The notes under the pieces are model-generated. The model was given only the letters and a program-made list of their open reading frames with translations, ran no database searches and was not told the origin of the DNA. A stretch of DNA of 8,259 bases. It comes from an uncultured Carnobacteriaceae bacterium. GTDB lineage: Bacteria; Bacillota; Bacilli; Lactobacillales; Aerococcaceae. Both the position numbers and the translations under genes were made by a program. The stretch lies in the NCBI GenBank assembly GCA_938039195.1, contig CALHVK010000145.1:1-8259 (forward strand), written 5' to 3'. Below, piece by piece: positions 4,892 to 8,259 of the stretch (its first letter is position 1; each line of letters begins with the position of its first letter).

Positions 4892-7800
4892 GTGACTAAG
4901 AAGACATTAAATAAGGATATACGAAACTCGCTTCGCCAGTCGAAGGGGCGCTTTCTTTCAATCATGCTCCTCATGATGCTGGGGGCGTTTAGTTTGGTCG
5001 GATTGAAAGTGTCTGGCCCAGATATTGAAGACACCTTGAACAGCTATATGGAAACTGCCAACGCTGCCGATTTATTCGTGGTGGCAGGCTACGGTTTAAG
5101 CGCAGAGGACCAAGCCGAGATACAACAAGAGAACGCCGATGTGGAGTTTGGCTATTTTGTCGATACGGTGATTAGCGATACGCCTAGTGCGATTCGTGTG
5201 TTCTCACAGACGACCGATATTTCGACGTTCGAGTTGGTGAGTGGCGCGTTTCCTACAAAATCAAATGAAGTGGCGCTTGACGGGGCGATGGCCGATCAGT
5301 ACAAGATTGGCGATACGATTCGATTGAATGAATCCGGAAGTAACACTTTACTGAAGGGACATGAATTTACCATTACGGGGTTTGTGAACTCCAGCGAGCT
5401 CCTGTCAAAGACGATTAAAGGGGTATCGAGTGCGGGAAGCGGGGACCTTAGTGGATTTGCCGTCGTGCCAAAAGACGCGTTCGATTCTGAAGTTTATACG
5501 ATTGCGCGACTTCGTTATCCGGATTTGCGCAAATGGAAAACAACAAGCCGTGAGTACTCAGACAAGGTGACGGAGTTGCAACAGGCGCTTGAAGAAAAGT
5601 TGGCCGACAATGGAACGGCGCGCTTAGACACGTTGAAGACGAAGGCCGACGATAAGATTTCAGAAGGAAAAGAAAAGATTACCGATGCCAAAACGCAACT
5701 CTCGGACGCCGAGAAGAAATTGGCAGACGGCAAGAGCGAAATCGAAAAGAACGAAAAGACGCTCGCTGACGGGGCACAAGAAGTCCGCCGCAACGAAGCA
5801 ACACTTGCCTCAGGAGATGAAAAGCTTAATGCGGCGTGGAATCAGTTGGAAGCTAGCCGCGCGCAACTCGAGAGTGCTCGGGTGCAAATCGAACAAGCCG
5901 TGGCGACTTTAGCCGAAAAGAAAGAACAGTTAGCAGATGCCAGTACCAAATTAACCCAAGCGCAAGAACAACTTGCTGCGAAAAAAGAAGAACTCGCAAA
6001 CGCTCGGGAGCAGCTTGAAGCCGGAAAGACGCAATTAGCGCAGGCGAAAGCGCAACTAGAAGCAGGAAAGGCTGACCTCGAAGCTAAAAAGACAGCCTTA
6101 GAGGAAGGGAAGGCACTTCTAGCCAGTGACCCTGATGCGGCTGCGGCACAAGGCATTACCGAAGCAAGCCTTCAAGCGATGGAGACGGCTTTATCGCAAG
6201 CAGAAGCCCAGCTCACTCAAACAGAACAGACACTGAATGCCAAAGAACAAGTGCTTACTCAAAAAGAACAAGAACTCACAGCGGGGGAAACGGCGATTTC
6301 AAATGCTGAAGCGGAACTCGCATTGAAGAAGCAAGAGTTACGAATGGGGCAAGAAGCGTACAAACAGGGATTAGTGAAGTATTACGATAGCTATAGTCAG
6401 TACGTGGATGGTCTCGACCGATACCGCGCAGGAGTGGCGACCTTTGAAGCCAACGCCGGAACGTTAGCAGAAGGCAAGGCAAAACTAGCCGAAGCCAAGA
6501 AAACGTTGGCGGACGGCGAAGCTAAACTCGCGGATGCCAAAACGCAGCTGAAAGAAAGCGAAGAAACTTACAACGAGAAGAAAGAAACAGCCGACAAGGA
6601 TATCCAGAAGGCAGAATCTGAACTCGAAAAGGCGGAAGTGGACGTTTCAAAACTCACGAAGCCGAAATACTCCGTCTACACACGTTCGACGATGATTGGA
6701 AGCGAAGGGTTCTTCAATATGAAGACGACGGCTGAAGGAATTACGTCGGTTGGGAACCTCTTCCCGATTGTGCTCTATGCCGTGGCAGCACTCGTAACGG
6801 TAACGACGATGACGCGTTTTGTAAACGAAGAACGGATCAACGCTGGGGTGTTGAAGGCGCTCGGTTATGAAACCAAAGACGTGATGAAGAAATTTGCCGT
6901 GTATGGTTTTACAGCAGGAGTTAGTGGCACGGTCCTTGGAATCTTACTAGGAACGTACGGCTTGCCAAGTGCGTTAGGTGCGACCTTGATGAAGGATACG
7001 GTATTGCCAAGTATCCAGTTGAATTTCCATCCAGTCATCGCCGTGATTGCGATTCTTTGCTCGCTCATCTGTAGCGTGGTGCCTCCATTATGGATTGCCC
7101 GCCGCGAACTTCATGAACAAGCTTCGGCCCTTCTCTTGCCGAAAGCTCCCGTTGCTGGGTCGAAGATTTTCCTCGAGCGTATTCCGTTTATTTGGAATCG
7201 TCTCAGCTTCACGCATAAGGTGACGGCTCGGAATATTTTCCGTTACAAACAACGCATGCTCATGACGATTTTCGGGGTGGCTGGGAGCGTGGCGCTTCTC
7301 TTTGCAGGGCGTGGAATTCTCGGGTCTCTCGATGGGATTGCCGATCGCCAGTTCAAGGAAATTATTACGTATGATGCGATTGTTTCAAAAGACACGGTGT
7401 TAACGGCCTCAGAAGAAGCGGCTTTACACAACTATTTAAGCTCTTCAAGCGTGACTTCTTATAGCGATGTCTATAGTGAATCGGTGACGCGTGAAGTGCC
7501 AGGCGTGGATGATGAGCAGTCCGTGACGGTGCTCGTTGGCAAAGAAGCCAGCATTTCTCCGTATCTTCATTTGAATGATGCGAAGTCGAAGAAAGCCGTG
7601 ACGCTTCCTGCAGAGGGCGTGTTGATTTCCGAGAAATTAGCCAAACTCTTAAACGTGAAAGCAGGCGACACCTTTACGCTTCCGAATAAGGACGGTGTGG
7701 ATGTGACGTTAACGGTTGGAGGTATCGTGGAAATGTACGCTGGCCACTTCATCGTAATGACACCAGAAGTGTACGCCAAGGCTTATGGAGCAGTGCCACA

Positions 7801-8259
7801 AGACAACGCGATTTTCGTACAGTTTAAAGACAAAGATGCTGCTAGCGTACAAAAAGCAGCCGCGGACTTAATGGCCCTAGGCGGTGTGAAAGCTGTCGTG
7901 CAAAACACGTCCATGGTGAGTCGTATCGATACAATTGTCGGTTCATTGAGTCGTGTCATGATGATTTTAACAGCCGTATCGATTTTATTAGCAGTCGTTA
8001 TCCTATATAACTTAACCAACATCAACGTTGCTGAACGAATCCGTGAGCTCTCGACGATTAAGGTGCTCGGGTTCTTGAACAAAGAAGTGACGATGTATAT
8101 TTACCGCGAAACGATTTTATTATCCATCATCGGGATTGGTGTGGGGCTGTTGTTCGGGCAAGTGCTGCATAGGGTGATTATTGAGACGGTGGCACCGGGG
8201 TTTGTCATGTTCAATCCCGCTGTCGGATGGTTTGTATATGTGTTGCCATGCGTGATTGT
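4892..8259 (+). CDS. FtsX-type ABC permease with giant extracellular coiled-coil hairpin, C-terminus cut by window edge
   Basis: The frame is open for 1122 codons to the right edge. I start at GTG 4892 because AAGGGG lies 8 bases upstream; a GTG at 4883 abuts that site and is less likely. Order of parts: TM1 (~20-40), an extracellular MacB-like domain (~42-215), a coiled coil (~243-588), FtsX segments TM2-4 (~620-643, 668-692, 712-736), TM5 (~790-813), a second extracellular domain (~815-1015), then TM6 (~1020-1042), TM7 (~1074-1096) and part of TM8 at the edge. This is the duplicated FtsX layout. The coiled coil is rich in Ala, Glu, Lys, Gln and Leu with repeats like KLADAKTQL and EAGKTQLAQ. 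It is broken only near residues 412-428 (SDPDAAAAQGITEAS), at its midpoint, which suggests two antiparallel arms. The FtsX segments include the typical RFVNEERINAGVLKALGY and NVAERIRELSTIKVLGF motifs. It should form a complex with the upstream ATPase. Substrate is unknown; no frameshift is seen. Confidence 0.93.
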   Translation, partial: MTKKTLNKDIRNSLRQSKGRFLSIMLLMMLGAFSLVGLKVSGPDIEDTLNSYMETANAADLFVVAGYGLSAEDQAEIQQENADVEFGYFVDTVISDTPSAIRVFSQTTDISTFELVSGAFPTKSNEVALDGAMADQYKIGDTIRLNESGSNTLLKGHEFTITGFVNSSELLSKTIKGVSSAGSGDLSGFAVVPKDAFDSEVYTIARLRYPDLRKWKTTSREYSDKVTELQQALEEKLADNGTARLDTLKTKADDKISEGKEKITDAKTQLSDAEKKLADGKSEIEKNEKTLADGAQEVRRNEATLASGDEKLNAAWNQLEASRAQLESARVQIEQAVATLAEKKEQLADASTKLTQAQEQLAAKKEELANAREQLEAGKTQLAQAKAQLEAGKADLEAKKTALEEGKALLASDPDAAAAQGITEASLQAMETALSQAEAQLTQTEQTLNAKEQVLTQKEQELTAGETAISNAEAELALKKQELRMGQEAYKQGLVKYYDSYSQYVDGLDRYRAGVATFEANAGTLAEGKAKLAEAKKTLADGEAKLADAKTQLKESEETYNEKKETADKDIQKAESELEKAEVDVSKLTKPKYSVYTRSTMIGSEGFFNMKTTAEGITSVGNLFPIVLYAVAALVTVTTMTRFVNEERINAGVLKALGYETKDVMKKFAVYGFTAGVSGTVLGILLGTYGLPSALGATLMKDTVLPSIQLNFHPVIAVIAILCSLICSVVPPLWIARRELHEQASALLLPKAPVAGSKIFLERIPFIWNRLSFTHKVTARNIFRYKQRMLMTIFGVAGSVALLFAGRGILGSLDGIADRQFKEIITYDAIVSKDTVLTASEEAALHNYLSSSSVTSYSDVYSESVTREVPGVDDEQSVTVLVGKEASISPYLHLNDAKSKKAVTLPAEGVLISEKLAKLLNVKAGDTFTLPNKDGVDVTLTVGGIVEMYAGHFIVMTPEVYAKAYGAVPQDNAIFVQFKDKDAASVQKAAADLMALGGVKAVVQNTSMVSRIDTIVGSLSRVMMILTAVSILLAVVILYNLTNINVAERIRELSTIKVLGFLNKEVTMYIYRETILLSIIGIGVGLLFGQVLHRVIIETVAPGFVMFNPAVGWFVYVLPCVI

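Noticed and set aside
5515..6156. Minus-strand Ser/Ala/Phe-rich open frames (5515-5793 and 5842-6156)
   Set aside because: They are antisense shadows of the permease coiled coil, whose biased codons leave the opposite strand open; no ribosome site or recognisable domain.
1..8259. CRISPR arrays, tRNA or rRNA genes, transposase genes
   Set aside because: No regularly spaced repeats, cloverleaf or rRNA-like sequence, and no transposase or integrase motif was seen on either strand.
4892..8259. Possible frameshift or gene split in the long permease
   Set aside because: The reading frame was followed from the GTG to the edge without a stop, and both FtsX halves are in the same frame.

Overview
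The window reads as chromosomal DNA of a low-to-mid-GC Bacillota, most likely in the order Lactobacillales. The evidence is strong AGGAG-type ribosome sites, A+T-rich promoters, an LXG (type VII secretion) protein, a short peptide deformylase ending HLEGILI, and an FtsX-type ABC permease with a huge extracellular coiled coil. The genus cannot be fixed from this window.

Layout. Positions 1-1773 (minus) hold most of an LXG polymorphic toxin whose C-terminal end lies off the left edge. An extended -10 promoter sits upstream of it, and a rho-independent terminator (1894-1916) separates it from the next gene. Positions 1954-2694 (minus) encode a MerR-family regulator with a TipAS-type ligand domain. 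Its promoter has the 19-bp spacer and central dyad typical of MerR control. Positions 2695-3067 carry no convincing gene. They hold a G+C-rich block (about 2797-2868) and a 193-bp long inverted repeat (2877-3069) whose folded RNA would be a rod with two terminal hairpins. This repeat begins inside the stop codon of the next minus-strand gene. Positions 3068-4039 (minus) are a two-gene operon, tetR then a short peptide deformylase with altered motif I, only 12 bases apart. Positions 4040-4175 are a divergent control region with two near-identical 15-bp operators. Positions 4176-8259 (plus) are an ABC exporter operon: an ATPase with all motifs intact, then a permease of more than 1120 residues, cut by the right edge.

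How the parts fit. The TetR protein probably represses both its own operon (with the deformylase) and the ABC exporter through the paired operators. The unit looks like an inducible export or stress-response cassette. The ligand is unknown; the deformylase partner suggests a formyl-peptide-like or deformylase-inhibitor-like signal, but this is inference. The MerR/TipAS gene looks autoregulated and has no obvious target gene beside it. The LXG toxin is transcribed separately and has no small LXG-partner genes immediately upstream.

The least explained features are the long inverted repeat after the deformylase gene and the coiled-coil hairpin, roughly 345 residues long, in the permease.
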